Numbered from the stretch's first letter, positions 9,760-19,846 are shown. The stretch is DNA of 64,000 bases from Pseudomonas mangrovi (GCF_003052585.1 NZ_QASN01000002.1:372001-436000); one strand, 5' to 3'. Numbers and translations are program-made. Notes: generated by a model not told the origin, from the sequence alone.

Positions 9760-10638
9760 ATGCCCTGGCTACAACTGCGCATCGCCATCACGCCGGAACA
9801 GGCAGAGAGTTTCGAGGACGCCCTGCTCGGGGTGGGCGCGGTGTCGGTGACCTTCATGGACGCCGAGGACCAGCCAATCTTCGAGCCGGACCTGGGCACC
9901 ACGCCGCTGTGGTCGCATACCCACCTGCTGGCGCTGTTCGAGGCGGACACCGACGAAAGCAACCTGCTTGCCCATTTGCAGTTCCTGCTTGGCGGCGACC
10001 TGCCTGAGCACAACCTGGAGCGCATCGAGGATCAGGACTGGGAACGCAGCTGGATGGACAACTTCCAGCCGATGCGCTTTGGCCGGCGCCTGTGGATAGT
10101 TCCGAGCTGGCACCAGGCGCCCGAGCCAGAGGCCGTCAATCTGCTGCTCGACCCCGGACTGGCCTTCGGTACCGGCACCCATCCGACCACAGCGCTGTGC
10201 CTGCAGTGGCTCGACGGCCAGAGTCTGGCCGGCAGTCGCCTGCTCGACTTCGGCTGCGGCTCCGGCATCCTGGCGATTGCCGGCCTGCTGCTCGGCGCCG
10301 CCAGCGCGGTGGGCACCGACATCGACCCGCAGGCGCTGGAAGCCTCGCGCGACAACGCCTTGCGCAATGGCATCGAGCCCGAGCGTTTCCCGCTGTACCT
10401 GCCACCGCAGATGCCTGGCGCTGAGTTCGACGTGGTGGTTGCCAACATCCTCGCCGGCCCGCTGGTGCAACTGGCGCCGGTCATCAGCGGTCATGTCCGT
10501 GCGGGCGGGCGGCTGGCGCTGTCGGGCATCCTCGCCGAACAGGCGGACGAAGTCCGCGCGGCCTACGCCGAGCAGTTCGAGCTGGACCCGACTGCCGAGC
10601 AGGAAGGCTGGGTCAGGATCAGCGGCGTGCGCCACTGA
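9760..10638 (+). CDS. prmA: Ribosomal protein L11 methyltransferase
   Basis: This 292-residue SAM-dependent methyltransferase trimethylates ribosomal protein L11. The N-terminal L11-binding domain begins [16 protein letters not shown]. The Rossmann domain holds motif I as [14 protein letters not shown] (about 160-173), preceded by the characteristic [14 protein letters not shown]. Motif IV reads [10 protein letters not shown]. The start at 9760 gives the family's usual N-terminus. A CTTGCAGC-type repeat sits directly upstream. Confidence 0.95.
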   Translation: MPWLQLRIAITPEQAESFEDALLGVGAVSVTFMDAEDQPIFEPDLGTTPLWSHTHLLALFEADTDESNLLAHLQFLLGGDLPEHNLERIEDQDWERSWMDNFQPMRFGRRLWIVPSWHQAPEPEAVNLLLDPGLAFGTGTHPTTALCLQWLDGQSLAGSRLLDFGCGSGILAIAGLLLGAASAVGTDIDPQALEASRDNALRNGIEPERFPLYLPPQMPGAEFDVVVANILAGPLVQLAPVISGHVRAGGRLALSGILAEQADEVRAAYAEQFELDPTAEQEGWVRISGVRH

Positions 10639-10716
10639 CGCGCGCGGGCCGCGGCACTCGGCCAACGGCGGCGGCCACTGCGCCGCCCGTCGAACCTCCC
10701 GCCCCGCTTTCACTGT

Positions 10717-10750
10717 TACTTGAAGCTTGTGGCTTGCAGCTTGCCGCAGC
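10717..10750 (+). repeat. CTTGCAGC-type dispersed repeat before the DUF3426 gene
   Basis: The stretch contains three closely spaced AGCTTG/GGCTTGC/AGCTTGCC words and is related to the longer inverted repeat at 13632-13701 and to a shorter one near 9711-9742. All three lie just before start codons (DUF3426 gene, purH, prmA). No coding sequence overlaps it. Confidence 0.5.
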
Positions 10751-10789
10751 TCCTTTCAGACTAGCGCCCTCTTCGCCCCGGACCCGCGC

Positions 10790-12103
10790 ATGACCAGCAG
10801 CCTCGTCACCCAGTGCCCGCATTGCCGAACCAGCTTCCGCGTCAACCAGGCGCAGCTCGGGGCAGCCAAGGGCGCGGTTCGCTGCGGAGCCTGCCTGCAC
10901 GTCTTCAATGCGGTCCAGCACATGCTCGGCGAGCCGCCGTCCGATCCGCCAGCGCCGGTCGCCAGCACGCCACGCCCGGCCCCTGGCGCGACAACCGAAG
11001 CGCCCCCGGCAGCCGCGCAGCTCGTTCGCCCGACTCCAGCTCCAGCTCCAGCTCCAGCTCCAGCTCCAGCTCCAGCTCCAGCTCCAGCTCCAGCTCCAGA
11101 GATAGCGTCGCCGCCAGCGGATGCCGCGCAAGCAGCCGATGAAACGCTGTGGATTCACGATGACCTGGACCTCGACGGTCTCGATCTGGACGAGGAACTG
11201 GCCAAGCTCGAGCGCGAGGAGATGCAGCTTTCCAGCGAGTTTCTCTCGCTCGGAGCAGCACCCAAGCCGGCAGAACGGATGCTTGGTGCGCGAATCGGCG
11301 ACGGCCCGACCGACCCCCACGACGAAGACTGGGCCGAGGCGCTGCTGCGCGAGGCGGCGCAACCCAAGGCGCCGCCTACGGCGCTGACCGACGAGCCCGC
11401 TGCCGCTGTCGCGCAGCCCACCGCTGCTGATGCAGCGGAGCCAGGCGTCGAGGAAATCGATTTGGCCGCATTGCCGGGCAGCGTCGTCGAGCCGCAGATC
11501 TCTGACGAACTGACCGAACCCGATCACCCGCAACGCCGCGAACCCTCGCTGCAGGACGACGATCACCTGCTGCACCTGAGCAACGAGCCATTGCGGCTGA
11601 CCTGGGAAACCCGCAAGCGCCCCTGGGGACGCTGGATCGGCTGGGGCCTGCTCAACCTGCTCGCCGCCGCCGGCCTGCTGGCCCAGTACGCGACCTACAA
11701 CTTCGAGGAGCTGGCGCGCCAGGACCAGTACCGCCCCTGGTTCGAGATGCTCTGCCCGACGTTGGGCTGCAGCCTGCCGTCCAAGGTGGACATCAGCCAG
11801 ATCCGCAGCAGCAACCTGATGGTCCGCGCCCATCCAGAGCATCCCCGGGCGCTGGTGGTGGACGCCATCCTCTACAACCGCGCCGACTTCGCCCAGCCCT
11901 TTCCGCTGCTGGAGATGCGCTTCGCCGACATCAATGACCAACTGCTCGCCAGTGGCCGCTTCCGCCCCAGCCAGTATCTTGCTGGAGAACTGGCCGGCCA
12001 GTCGGAGATGCCACCGCAGACGCCGATCCGCATCTCGCTGGAGATCCTCGACCCGGGCCCACGCGCGGTCAATTACAGCCTGAGCTTCCAGTCACCCGAA
12101 TAG
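10790..12103 (+). CDS. Zinc-ribbon (MJ0042-type) and DUF3426 membrane protein
   Basis: This 437-residue protein begins with a zinc ribbon (CPHC at about 9-12 and CGAC at about 32-35). A low-complexity Pro-Ala tract (about residues 81-103) is encoded by a hexanucleotide tandem repeat. An acidic disordered linker follows, then one transmembrane helix (around 285-305, WIGWGLLNLLAAAGLLAQY) and a C-terminal DUF3426 domain, probably periplasmic. Function is unknown. Position after prmA and before dusB-fis is conserved in Pseudomonas. The start at 10790 is chosen because the zinc ribbon begins immediately afterwards. Confidence 0.88.
   Translation: MTSSLVTQCPHCRTSFRVNQAQLGAAKGAVRCGACLHVFNAVQHMLGEPPSDPPAPVASTPRPAPGATTEAPPAAAQLVRPTPAPAPAPAPAPAPAPAPAPAPEIASPPADAAQAADETLWIHDDLDLDGLDLDEELAKLEREEMQLSSEFLSLGAAPKPAERMLGARIGDGPTDPHDEDWAEALLREAAQPKAPPTALTDEPAAAVAQPTAADAAEPGVEEIDLAALPGSVVEPQISDELTEPDHPQRREPSLQDDDHLLHLSNEPLRLTWETRKRPWGRWIGWGLLNLLAAAGLLAQYATYNFEELARQDQYRPWFEMLCPTLGCSLPSKVDISQIRSSNLMVRAHPEHPRALVVDAILYNRADFAQPFPLLEMRFADINDQLLASGRFRPSQYLAGELAGQSEMPPQTPIRISLEILDPGPRAVNYSLSFQSPE
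11034..11099 (+). repeat. (CTCCAG)11 hexanucleotide microsatellite inside the DUF3426 gene
   Basis: Eleven perfect tandem copies of CTCCAG encode alternating Pro-Ala. Because the unit is two codons, gain or loss of copies changes linker length without breaking the frame. The perfection of all eleven copies suggests recent slippage. Confidence 0.95.
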
Positions 12104-12297
12104 GTCGAGCCCGCGCCCAGACACCCGACATCCCGGGCAAGGCTCTGGCCTGCGGGCGCGCTCCGCGCGTACTAGCTCCGCGCCATCAGGCTGTACATAT
12201 TTTATCCAGAACAGTCTTTCTCCGGTCACCGGGAGCGGGTATCATGCCCACCCTTTTTCGCACCCTCGAATAACAAGGCAGACCCTAGGGACGCTTT

Positions 12298-13311
12298 ATG
12301 GCGACGCTTCGCATCGGCTCCTACGAATTGCCCAATCAGCTGATCCTGGCTCCCATGGCCGGCGTCACCGATCGGCCGTTCCGCGAGCTCTGCCGCAGCC
12401 TGGGTGCCGGCATGGCGGTCTCTGAAATGGTCACCAGCGATACCCGCCTGTGGGACACGCGCAAGACCAGCCTGCGCCTGGTGCATGCCGACGAACAGGC
12501 GCCGCGCTCGGTGCAGATCGCCGGCAGCGACCCGCAGATGCTCGCCGCCGCCGCCCGCCGCAACGTCGAGCTGGGTGCGCAGATCATCGACATCAACATG
12601 GGCTGCCCGGCGAAGAAGGTCTGCAACAAGGCCGCCGGCTCCGCACTGATGAAGGACGAGGCGCTGGTGGCGGATATTCTTCACGCCGTGGTCCGCGCCG
12701 TGGACGTACCCGTCACCCTGAAGATTCGCACCGGCTGGGATCGCGACAACCGCAACGGACTCGGCATCGCCCGGATCGCCGAGGACGCCGGCATCCAGGC
12801 CCTGGCCGTCCACGGCCGCACCCGCGCCGACCTCTACACCGGCCAGGCCGAGTACGACACCATCGCCGCGATCAAGCAGGCGCTGTCGATTCCCGTGCTG
12901 GCCAATGGCGACATCGACTCGCCGCAGAAGGCCCGCCAGGTACTCGAACATACCGCTGCCGACGGCCTGCTGATCGGCCGCGCCGCCCAGGGTCGGCCGT
13001 GGATATTCCGCGAGATCGCCCACTACCTGAGCACCGGCGAGTACCTGCCGGCGCCGGATCTGGCGGAAATCGAAACGATTCTGCAGCGCCATGTGACAGC
13101 CCTGCACGAGTTCTACGGCGACGTGATGGGTGTGCGCATCGCCCGCAAGCATGTCAGCTGGTACCTGGCGACGCTTCCGGGCGCCAGCGAATTCCGCAGC
13201 AGGTTCAACGCACTGGATGACCAGCAGGCACAGACCCATGCGATCCAGTCCTTTCTCGCCGAACGTTGTGAAGCCCTGCAGGCAGGGAAATTACAGGAAG
13301 TTGCAGCATGA
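12298..13311 (+). CDS. dusB: tRNA-dihydrouridine synthase B
   Basis: This 337-residue FMN-dependent TIM-barrel enzyme reduces uridines in tRNA. Family marks are [13 protein letters not shown] near the N-terminus, [13 protein letters not shown] (about 99-111) with the active-site cysteine, and KIRTGWD further on. It overlaps fis by four bases (ATGA), the classic dusB-fis operon. A 194-bp leader precedes it and holds no clear hairpin-plus-T-run, so the promoter is probably there but was not resolved. Confidence 0.95.
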   Translation: MATLRIGSYELPNQLILAPMAGVTDRPFRELCRSLGAGMAVSEMVTSDTRLWDTRKTSLRLVHADEQAPRSVQIAGSDPQMLAAAARRNVELGAQIIDINMGCPAKKVCNKAAGSALMKDEALVADILHAVVRAVDVPVTLKIRTGWDRDNRNGLGIARIAEDAGIQALAVHGRTRADLYTGQAEYDTIAAIKQALSIPVLANGDIDSPQKARQVLEHTAADGLLIGRAAQGRPWIFREIAHYLSTGEYLPAPDLAEIETILQRHVTALHEFYGDVMGVRIARKHVSWYLATLPGASEFRSRFNALDDQQAQTHAIQSFLAERCEALQAGKLQEVAA

Positions 13312-13628
13312 CGTTGATGACCAAGCAATTTGTGAGTGAAACCGTAGCCGTGAGCGACAATTCAAGCCTCAAGCAACACCTGACCACCCCCAGCGTCGAG
13401 GGCCAGACGCTGCGCGGAAGCGTGGAGCAGGCGCTGCGCAACTACTTTGCCCATCTCGACGGTCAGGCGGTTTCCGACGTCTACAACCTGGTCCTGTCCG
13501 AGGTCGAGGCGCCGCTGCTGGAAACCGTGATGAGCTACGTCAAGGGCAACCAGACTCGCGCCTCCGAGCTGCTCGGCCTGAACCGCGGCACCCTGCGCAA
13601 GAAACTCAAGCAATACGACCTGCTCTGA
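13308..13628 (+). CDS. fis: DNA-binding protein Fis
   Basis: This 106-residue nucleoid-associated protein bends DNA and tunes rRNA, recombination and growth-phase promoters. The C-terminal helix-turn-helix is fully conserved ([20 protein letters not shown]). The helical dimerisation core precedes it, while the N-terminus is variable as usual. The start codon overlaps the dusB stop, so translation is coupled. It is the distal gene of the dusB-fis operon. Confidence 0.97.
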   Translation: MTLMTKQFVSETVAVSDNSSLKQHLTTPSVEGQTLRGSVEQALRNYFAHLDGQAVSDVYNLVLSEVEAPLLETVMSYVKGNQTRASELLGLNRGTLRKKLKQYDLL

Positions 13629-13631
13629 ACG

Positions 13632-13701
13632 GCAAGCCACGAGCCGCAAGCCGCAAGCAGAAGTGTCTTTCTCTTGCAGCTTGCGGCTCGTAGCTTGCGG
13701 C
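13632..13701 (+). repeat. REP-like inverted repeat between fis and purH
   Basis: Arms of 19 bp at 13632-13650 and 13680-13698 pair at 18 of 19 positions (GCAAGCCACGAGCCGCAAG against CTTGCGGCTCGTAGCTTGC). An additional GCCGCAAGC/GCTTGCGGC pair is nested inside. It lacks a T-run, so it is more like a REP element than a terminator. Shorter relatives lie before prmA and the DUF3426 gene. Confidence 0.8.
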
Positions 13702-13721
13702 TAACCCCTGATGGAATCGCT

Positions 13722-15329
13722 ATGACCGACCAGACCCTTCGCCTTCCCGTCCGCCGCGCGCTGATCAGCGTCTCCGACAAGACCGGCATTCTCGAATTCG
13801 CCCGCGAGCTCGTCGCTCTGGGCGTCGAGATCCTTTCCACCGGGGGCACCTACAAGCTGCTCAGGGACAATGGCGTAGCCGCGGTTGAAGTGGCCGACTA
13901 CACCGGCTTCCCGGAAATGATGGACGGCCGGGTGAAGACCCTGCACCCGAAGATCCACGGCGGCATCCTCGGCCGGCGCACCCTCGACGGCGCGGTGATG
14001 GAGCAGCACGGCATCAAGCCGATCGACCTGGTCGCGGTCAACCTCTACCCCTTCGCCGCCACCGTGGCCAAGCCCGGCTGTGACCTGGCCGACGCCATCG
14101 AGAACATCGACATCGGCGGCCCGACCATGGTCCGCTCCGCCGCCAAGAACCACAAAGACGTGGCCATCGTGGTCAACGCCAGTGACTATGCAGGCATCGT
14201 CGAAAGCCTCAAGGCCGGCGGCCTGAGCTATGCCCAGCGTTTCGACCTGGCCCTGAAAGCCTTCGAGCACACCGCGGCCTACGACGGCATGATCGCCAAC
14301 TACCTGGGCACCATCGACCAGAGCCGCGACACCCTGTCCACCGAAGACCGCGGCGCCTTCCCGCGCACCTTCAACAGCCAGTTCATCAAGGCCCAGGAAA
14401 TGCGCTACGGCGAGAACCCGCACCAGAGCGCGGCGTTCTACGTCGAGGCCCAGCGCGGCGAAGCCAGCGTGTCCACCGCCGTGCAGCTGCAGGGCAAGGA
14501 ACTGTCGTTCAACAACGTGGCCGACACCGACGCCGCGCTGGAGTGCGTGAAGAGCTTCGTCAAGCCGGCCTGCGTCATCGTCAAGCACGCCAACCCGTGC
14601 GGCGTGGCCGTGGCCACCGACGAGGAAGGCGGCATCCGCAAGGCCTACGACCTGGCCTACGCCACCGATACCGAGTCGGCCTTCGGCGGCATCATCGCCT
14701 TCAACCGCGAACTGGACGGCGCGACCGCCCAGGCGATCGTCGAACGTCAGTTCGTCGAAGTGATCATCGCGCCGAAAGTCTCCCAGGCCGCCCGCGACGT
14801 GGTCGCCGCCAAGGCCAATGTGCGCCTGCTGGAGTGCGGCGAATGGCCGGCCGAACGCGCCGCCGGCTGGGACTTCAAGCGCGTCAATGGCGGCCTGCTG
14901 GTACAGAGCCGCGACATCGGCATGATCACCGCCGCCGACCTCAAGGTCGTCACCCAGCGCGCCCCGACCGAGCAGGAAATCCACGACCTGGTGTTCGCCT
15001 GGAAGGTCGCCAAGTTCGTCAAGTCCAATGCCATCGTCTACGCCAAGGGCCGCCAGACCATCGGCGTCGGCGCTGGCCAGATGAGCCGGGTCAACTCCGC
15101 GCGCATCGCCGCGATCAAGGCAGAGCACGCTGGCCTACAGGTGGCCGGCTCGGTGATGGCCTCGGACGCCTTCTTCCCGTTCCGCGACGGTCTGGACAAC
15201 GCTGCCGCCAATGGCATCACCGCAGTAATTCAGCCGGGTGGCTCGATGCGCGATGCGGAAGTCATTGCCGCCGCCGACGAAGCCAATATCGCCATGGTCT
15301 TTACCGGCATGCGCCACTTTAGGCATTGA
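13722..15329 (+). CDS. purH: Bifunctional AICAR transformylase / IMP cyclohydrolase
   Basis: This 535-residue enzyme catalyses the last two steps of IMP synthesis. The N-terminal MGS-like IMP cyclohydrolase domain starts [12 protein letters not shown] and has STGGTYKLL. The C-terminal transformylase domain carries [13 protein letters not shown] sequence ([11 protein letters not shown]), [10 protein letters not shown] with the catalytic Lys-His, and the final FPFRDGLD. It is full length. The start at 13722 follows the REP-like repeat. purD follows 214 bp later in the same direction. Confidence 0.97.
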   Translation: MTDQTLRLPVRRALISVSDKTGILEFARELVALGVEILSTGGTYKLLRDNGVAAVEVADYTGFPEMMDGRVKTLHPKIHGGILGRRTLDGAVMEQHGIKPIDLVAVNLYPFAATVAKPGCDLADAIENIDIGGPTMVRSAAKNHKDVAIVVNASDYAGIVESLKAGGLSYAQRFDLALKAFEHTAAYDGMIANYLGTIDQSRDTLSTEDRGAFPRTFNSQFIKAQEMRYGENPHQSAAFYVEAQRGEASVSTAVQLQGKELSFNNVADTDAALECVKSFVKPACVIVKHANPCGVAVATDEEGGIRKAYDLAYATDTESAFGGIIAFNRELDGATAQAIVERQFVEVIIAPKVSQAARDVVAAKANVRLLECGEWPAERAAGWDFKRVNGGLLVQSRDIGMITAADLKVVTQRAPTEQEIHDLVFAWKVAKFVKSNAIVYAKGRQTIGVGAGQMSRVNSARIAAIKAEHAGLQVAGSVMASDAFFPFRDGLDNAAANGITAVIQPGGSMRDAEVIAAADEANIAMVFTGMRHFRH

Positions 15330-15476
15330 TTTCGGCCGCACTGAAACCGGCATCTGCCGTGTTGCCTCAGGTTCCGCCAATGCTCATTGCCACCAGGCAA
15401 CTGCGCTTGCCGAAACCCGAGGCGCCTTGCATCTACCGGCTTCATTGCGACCTACCACTGAGTTGCCAAGATTTTC

Positions 15477-15506
15477 GTAGGGTGGATGACGCTGTGTTCA
15501 TCCACC
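15477..15506 (+). repeat. GTAGGGTGGA-type palindrome between purH and purD
   Basis: GTAGGGTGGATGA and TCATCCACC form a 9-bp perfect stem (15481-15489 with 15498-15506). It is one member of a family of short palindromes scattered through intergenic DNA of this window. Confidence 0.85.
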
Positions 15507-15543
15507 AATCGGGCCTCGGGCCCGCCTCCATGGGGAGAGAAAC

Positions 15544-16833
15544 ATGAACGTACTGATCATCGGCAGCGGCGGTCGTGAACACGCGCTGGCCTGGAAAGTG
15601 GCGCAGGACCCACGCGTCGCCAAGGTCTTCGTCGCGCCGGGCAATGCCGGCACCGCCACCGAGGCCAAGTGCGAGAACGTCGCCATCGACGTGCTGGCCG
15701 TCGAGCAGCTCGCCGACTTCGCCGAGAAGAACGTGCAGCTGACCATCGTCGGCCCGGAAGCGCCGCTGGTGAAGGGTGTGGTCGATCTGTTCCGCACCCG
15801 CGGACTGGCGATCTTCGGCCCCACCGCCGCCGCCGCGCAGCTGGAAGGCTCCAAGGCCTTCACCAAGGACTTCCTCGCCCGCCACAAGATCCCCACCGCC
15901 GATTACCAGAACTTCACCGAGATCGAGCCGGCGCTGGCCTATCTGCGCGAGAAGGGCGCGCCGATCGTGGTCAAGGCCGACGGCCTGGCCGCTGGCAAGG
16001 GCGTGATCGTCGCCATGACCCTGAGCGAGGCCGAGGACGCGGTGCGCGACATGCTCGCCGGCAATGCCTTCGGTGACGCCGGTTCGCGGGTGGTGATCGA
16101 GGAATTCCTCGACGGTGAGGAAGCCAGCTTCATCGTCATGGTCGACGGTGAGAACGTGCTGCCGATGGCCACCAGCCAGGACCACAAGCGCGTCGGTGAC
16201 GGCGACAGCGGCCCGAACACCGGCGGCATGGGCGCCTACTCGCCAGCCCCGGTGGTCACCGCCGAGGTGCACCAGCGGGTGATGGACGAAGTCATCTATC
16301 CGACCGTGCGCGGCATGGCCAGCGAAGGCAACGTCTATACCGGCTTCCTGTACGCCGGACTGATGATCGACAAGGCCGGCAAGCCCAAGGTGATCGAGTT
16401 CAACTGCCGCTTCGGCGACCCGGAAACCCAGCCGATCATGTGCCGCCTGGAATCCTCCCTGGTGCTGCTGGTCGAGGCCGCGCTGGCCAGGGCACTGGAC
16501 AAGGTCGAGGCCACCTGGGACCCGCGACCGACCGTCGGCGTGGTCCTGGCGGCCGGCGGCTATCCGGGCGACTACAGCAAGGGTCAGCTGATCGAAGGGC
16601 TGGATGCAGCCGCCAAGCTGGACGGCAAGGTGTTCCACGCCGGCACCGCACTCCAGGATGGCCAGGTCGTCACCGCCGGCGGTCGGGTACTCTGCGCCAC
16701 CGCGATCGGTCGCACGGTGTCCGAAGCCCAGCAACAGGCCTATCGCCTGGCCGAGCAGATCAGTTGGGACGGTTGCTTCTATCGCAACGACATCGGCTAC
16801 CGAGCGATCGCCCGCGAACGCGGCGAGTCCTGA
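15544..16833 (+). CDS. purD: Phosphoribosylamine-glycine ligase
   Basis: This 429-residue ATP-grasp enzyme joins glycine to phosphoribosylamine in purine synthesis. It begins MNVLIIGSGGREHALAWK. The ADGLAAGKGV ATP loop lies near residues 145-155, with the FNCRFGDPETQ signature near 290-300. It is full length. A GC hairpin with a T-run follows 22 bp after the stop, so retS is transcribed separately. Confidence 0.97.
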   Translation: MNVLIIGSGGREHALAWKVAQDPRVAKVFVAPGNAGTATEAKCENVAIDVLAVEQLADFAEKNVQLTIVGPEAPLVKGVVDLFRTRGLAIFGPTAAAAQLEGSKAFTKDFLARHKIPTADYQNFTEIEPALAYLREKGAPIVVKADGLAAGKGVIVAMTLSEAEDAVRDMLAGNAFGDAGSRVVIEEFLDGEEASFIVMVDGENVLPMATSQDHKRVGDGDSGPNTGGMGAYSPAPVVTAEVHQRVMDEVIYPTVRGMASEGNVYTGFLYAGLMIDKAGKPKVIEFNCRFGDPETQPIMCRLESSLVLLVEAALARALDKVEATWDPRPTVGVVLAAGGYPGDYSKGQLIEGLDAAAKLDGKVFHAGTALQDGQVVTAGGRVLCATAIGRTVSEAQQQAYRLAEQISWDGCFYRNDIGYRAIARERGES

Positions 16834-16855
16834 AGGGTCGAAACGGGCAACGGCA

Positions 16856-16880
16856 GGCGGCCATCGCGGCCGCCTTCTTT
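16856..16880 (+). terminator. Rho-independent terminator after purD
   Basis: GGCGGCC-ATCGC-GGCCGCC forms a 7-bp stem followed by TTCTTT. It lies between purD and the retS promoter. Confidence 0.75.
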
Positions 16881-16884
16881 CCTG

Positions 16885-16914
16885 TTACTTCCCGGACGAG
16901 TGCGTGGCTATAAT
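16885..16914 (+). promoter_or_regulatory. Likely retS promoter with consensus -10
   Basis: A perfect TATAAT lies at 16909-16914, 32 bp before the retS start. The -35 candidate (TTACTT at 16885-16890, 18-bp spacer) is weak. Confidence 0.5.
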
Positions 16915-16945
16915 CGGGCACTTATACCCATCAAAGGGACTTGCC

Positions 16946-19744
16946 GTGCGCTGGCTCAGGACTGCCAAAGGGTTGTTTGCCTGCCTGCTGATCCTGTTCT
17001 GTCAGCCGCTACTCGCGGCGCCGGAACCGGCTGCACCTGCCGCGGAAAGCTGGCAGGTGCTGATCGACGAGTCCGCGCAGCTGGCGCTGGACGACGTGCG
17101 CGCCCAGAGCAATCGTTTCCAGCCGCTGGATCGCAAGGCCCTGACCTTCCCCGCCGCCTCGCATGCCGTCTGGTTGCGCGTCGAGGTTCCGCCGACCGAG
17201 CAACGCCGCTGGCTGTGGATGTTCGCGCCGCGCGTGCAGTACGTCGACTACTACCTGCTGCAGCAGGGCACCCTTGAGGAGCAGGTCCACACCGGCGAGT
17301 CGCGCGCGATCAACTCGCGTCCGCTTCCTGCCCGCGCCTATCTGTTCTCGCTGCCCAACGATAATCAGCAGCGCACGCTCTACCTCCGCCTGACCTCCAA
17401 CCACCCGCTGATGATCTGGTTCAAGACCATCGACGAAGCCGAGCTGGTCAGCCAGGAAAAGCCTGCCTACGTCTTCGGCGCGCTGCTCGGCGGCCTGCTG
17501 CTGCTGATGGGCTACAACCTCATCGCCTTCATCTATACCAGGGCTCTGCCCAGTCTCTGGCTGGGCGGCATGCATGCCTCACTGGCCCTCTCCGCCGCCG
17601 CCAATCTCGGCCTGCTGGCGGTCTGGGTGCCGAGCCTGAGCTACAACCAGTCACTGATCGCCGACCTGTCCGCCCTTGCCACCGCGCTGCTGGTGCTTTC
17701 CTACACGCTGTGCTTCTTCAGTCTGCGCGAGCTGGCCTTCAGCACCCTGCAGAAAGGCGTGGTGATCGCCGAGATGGGCCTGGTGGCGCTGCTGGCGCTG
17801 GTGATCGCGCTGACTGGCGAGTTCTGGCACAGCTGGCTGATCTATCTGCTGGTGCTGCTGGCCGCCATCAGCGTGCCGCTGCTGGCCGGCTGGCAATGGC
17901 GCCAGGGCTATCGCCCGGCACGTCTGGTCACCCTCGGCATGCTGCTGTTCAACGCCGGCTTCGCCATCTTCATCCCGGTGCTGTTCGGCCTCGACCAGCT
18001 CAACCCCGGCTGGCTGGTGATCGGCGTGTTCAGCATCGCCACCCTGGCCGGCATGTTCCTCAGCGTTGCCGCGGCCGAACGCCAGCAGCAACTCGACCGC
18101 GAGGCCCAGGCGCGCAAGACCAGCGCCGCCGCCAGCTCCGCCGAGCTGCGCGCCAAGGCCGAGTTCCTGGCCAAGATCAGCCATGAAATCCGTACGCCGA
18201 TGAATGGCGTGCTGGGGATGACCGAGCTGCTGCTCGGCACCCAGCTGTCGGCCAAGCAGCGTGACTACGTGGAGACCATCCACAGCTCCGGCAACGAGCT
18301 GCTTACCCTGATCAACGAGATTCTCGACATTTCCAAACTGGAGTCCGGGCAGATCGAGCTGGACGAGGTGCAGTTCGACCTCAACGCGCTGATCGACGAC
18401 TGTCTCGACATCTTCCGCGCCAAGGCCGAGCAGCAACAGGTGGAGCTGATCAGCTTCATGCAGCCGCAAGTGCCGCGGGTGGTCAGCGGCGATCCGACCC
18501 GCCTGCGCCAGACCCTGCTCAGCCTGCTCGACAATGCGTTCAAGCAGACCCTGGAAGGCGAGATTCTGCTGGTGGTGGCGCTGGACAACAGCGAGGCCAC
18601 ACCGCGCCTGCGCATCGCCGTGCAGGACAGCGGCCGCACGCTGGACGCCGAGGAGCGCGAGGCACTGCTCACCGCCGAACTGCACAGCCGCGACTTCCTC
18701 GCCGCGACCCAGCTCGGCGGCCGCCTGGGGCTGATCATCGCGCGCCAGCTGGTGCGCCTGATGGGCGGTGAATTCGGCGTGCAGAGCGGCGGCCCCCAGG
18801 GCAATACGCTGTGGCTGACCCTGCCGCTGGAAAGCAGCCGCCTGGAACAACCGACTGCCGATCTGGACGGCCCGTTGCAGGGTGCCCGCCTGCTGGTGGT
18901 GGATGACAACGAGACCTGCCGCAAGGTGCTGCTACAGCAGTGCGGCGCCTGGGGCGTGGACGTCAGCGCGGTGCCGTCGGGCAAGGAGGCTCTGGCGCTG
19001 CTGCGAACCAAGGCGCATATCGGCGAGTTCTTCGACGTGGTGCTGCTCGACCAGGACATGCCCGGCATGACCGGCATGCAGTTGGCTGCGAAGATCAAGG
19101 CCGACCCGAACCTGAACCACGACATCCTGATCATCATGCTCACCGGCATCAGCAACGCGCCGAGCAAGATCATCTCGCGCAACGCCGGGATCAAACGCAT
19201 CCTCGCCAAGCCGGTTGCCGGCTACACCCTCAAGACCACCCTGGCCGACGAGCTGGCACAGCGCGGCCACCGCCCGCAGCCGACCGTCCAGCCCAACGCC
19301 ACCCCTGCGCTGCAGGTACCGGAAGACTTTCGCATCCTGGTCGCCGAGGACAACAGCATCTCGACCAAGGTCATCCGCGGCATGCTCAACAAGCTCGGCC
19401 TCAAGCCGGACACCGCGAGCAACGGCGAAGAGGCCCTGCAGGCCCTCAAGCAGAACCGCTATGACCTGGTGCTGATGGATTGCGAGATGCCGGTGCTCGA
19501 CGGTTTTTCCGCCACCGCGCAGCTGCGCGAGTGGGAAACCCGGCAACAGCAGCCGCGCACCCCGGTCGTGGCGCTGACCGCGCATATTCTCTCCGAGCAC
19601 AAGGAGCACGCCCGCGAAGTGGGCATGGATGGCCACATGGCCAAGCCGGTCGAGTTGTCGCAGCTGCGCGAGGTGCTCGAACACTGGATCGGCGAGCGCG
19701 AGCTGCGCCGTCTGCGCGAGCTGGGTGAAGCACCCAGCGCCTGA
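16946..19744 (+). CDS. retS: RetS hybrid sensor kinase, regulator of the Gac/Rsm switch
   Basis: This 932-residue membrane sensor in P. aeruginosa binds GacS and represses the biofilm and type VI secretion programme. In order there are a signal peptide (about 1-26), a periplasmic 7TMR-DISMED2 domain, seven membrane helices (about 175-380), HisKA with His413 in SHEIRTPMNG, a HATPase domain, and two receivers with Asp702 (LLDQDMPG) and Asp845 (LMDCEMPVLDG). The G1 box reads DSGRT rather than DxGxG, so ATP binding may be altered. The GTG at 16946 has AAGGG about 8 bp upstream, and a TATAAT sits just before it. Size and synteny match PA4856. Confidence 0.94.
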   Translation: MRWLRTAKGLFACLLILFCQPLLAAPEPAAPAAESWQVLIDESAQLALDDVRAQSNRFQPLDRKALTFPAASHAVWLRVEVPPTEQRRWLWMFAPRVQYVDYYLLQQGTLEEQVHTGESRAINSRPLPARAYLFSLPNDNQQRTLYLRLTSNHPLMIWFKTIDEAELVSQEKPAYVFGALLGGLLLLMGYNLIAFIYTRALPSLWLGGMHASLALSAAANLGLLAVWVPSLSYNQSLIADLSALATALLVLSYTLCFFSLRELAFSTLQKGVVIAEMGLVALLALVIALTGEFWHSWLIYLLVLLAAISVPLLAGWQWRQGYRPARLVTLGMLLFNAGFAIFIPVLFGLDQLNPGWLVIGVFSIATLAGMFLSVAAAERQQQLDREAQARKTSAAASSAELRAKAEFLAKISHEIRTPMNGVLGMTELLLGTQLSAKQRDYVETIHSSGNELLTLINEILDISKLESGQIELDEVQFDLNALIDDCLDIFRAKAEQQQVELISFMQPQVPRVVSGDPTRLRQTLLSLLDNAFKQTLEGEILLVVALDNSEATPRLRIAVQDSGRTLDAEEREALLTAELHSRDFLAATQLGGRLGLIIARQLVRLMGGEFGVQSGGPQGNTLWLTLPLESSRLEQPTADLDGPLQGARLLVVDDNETCRKVLLQQCGAWGVDVSAVPSGKEALALLRTKAHIGEFFDVVLLDQDMPGMTGMQLAAKIKADPNLNHDILIIMLTGISNAPSKIISRNAGIKRILAKPVAGYTLKTTLADELAQRGHRPQPTVQPNATPALQVPEDFRILVAEDNSISTKVIRGMLNKLGLKPDTASNGEEALQALKQNRYDLVLMDCEMPVLDGFSATAQLREWETRQQQPRTPVVALTAHILSEHKEHAREVGMDGHMAKPVELSQLREVLEHWIGERELRRLRELGEAPSA

Positions 19745-19846
19745 GCGCACCAAACGGGAACACCCGCCCCGCGTCGCGCGCACAAGAACAGTGCACCTGC
19801 ACTCCCTCACCGCCACGCAATGCCGCGAGCAGGGCCCTGTGGCGCC

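Noticed and set aside
13629..15543. Purine riboswitch or PurR operator before purH or purD
   Set aside because: The gaps contain REP-like and GTAGGGTGGA palindromes only; no riboswitch core or convincing PurR site was found.
16604..16945. In-frame extension of retS back into purD
   Set aside because: The extension overlaps purD, crosses its terminator and lacks a signal peptide; the GTG at 16946 follows a TATAAT and AAGGG.
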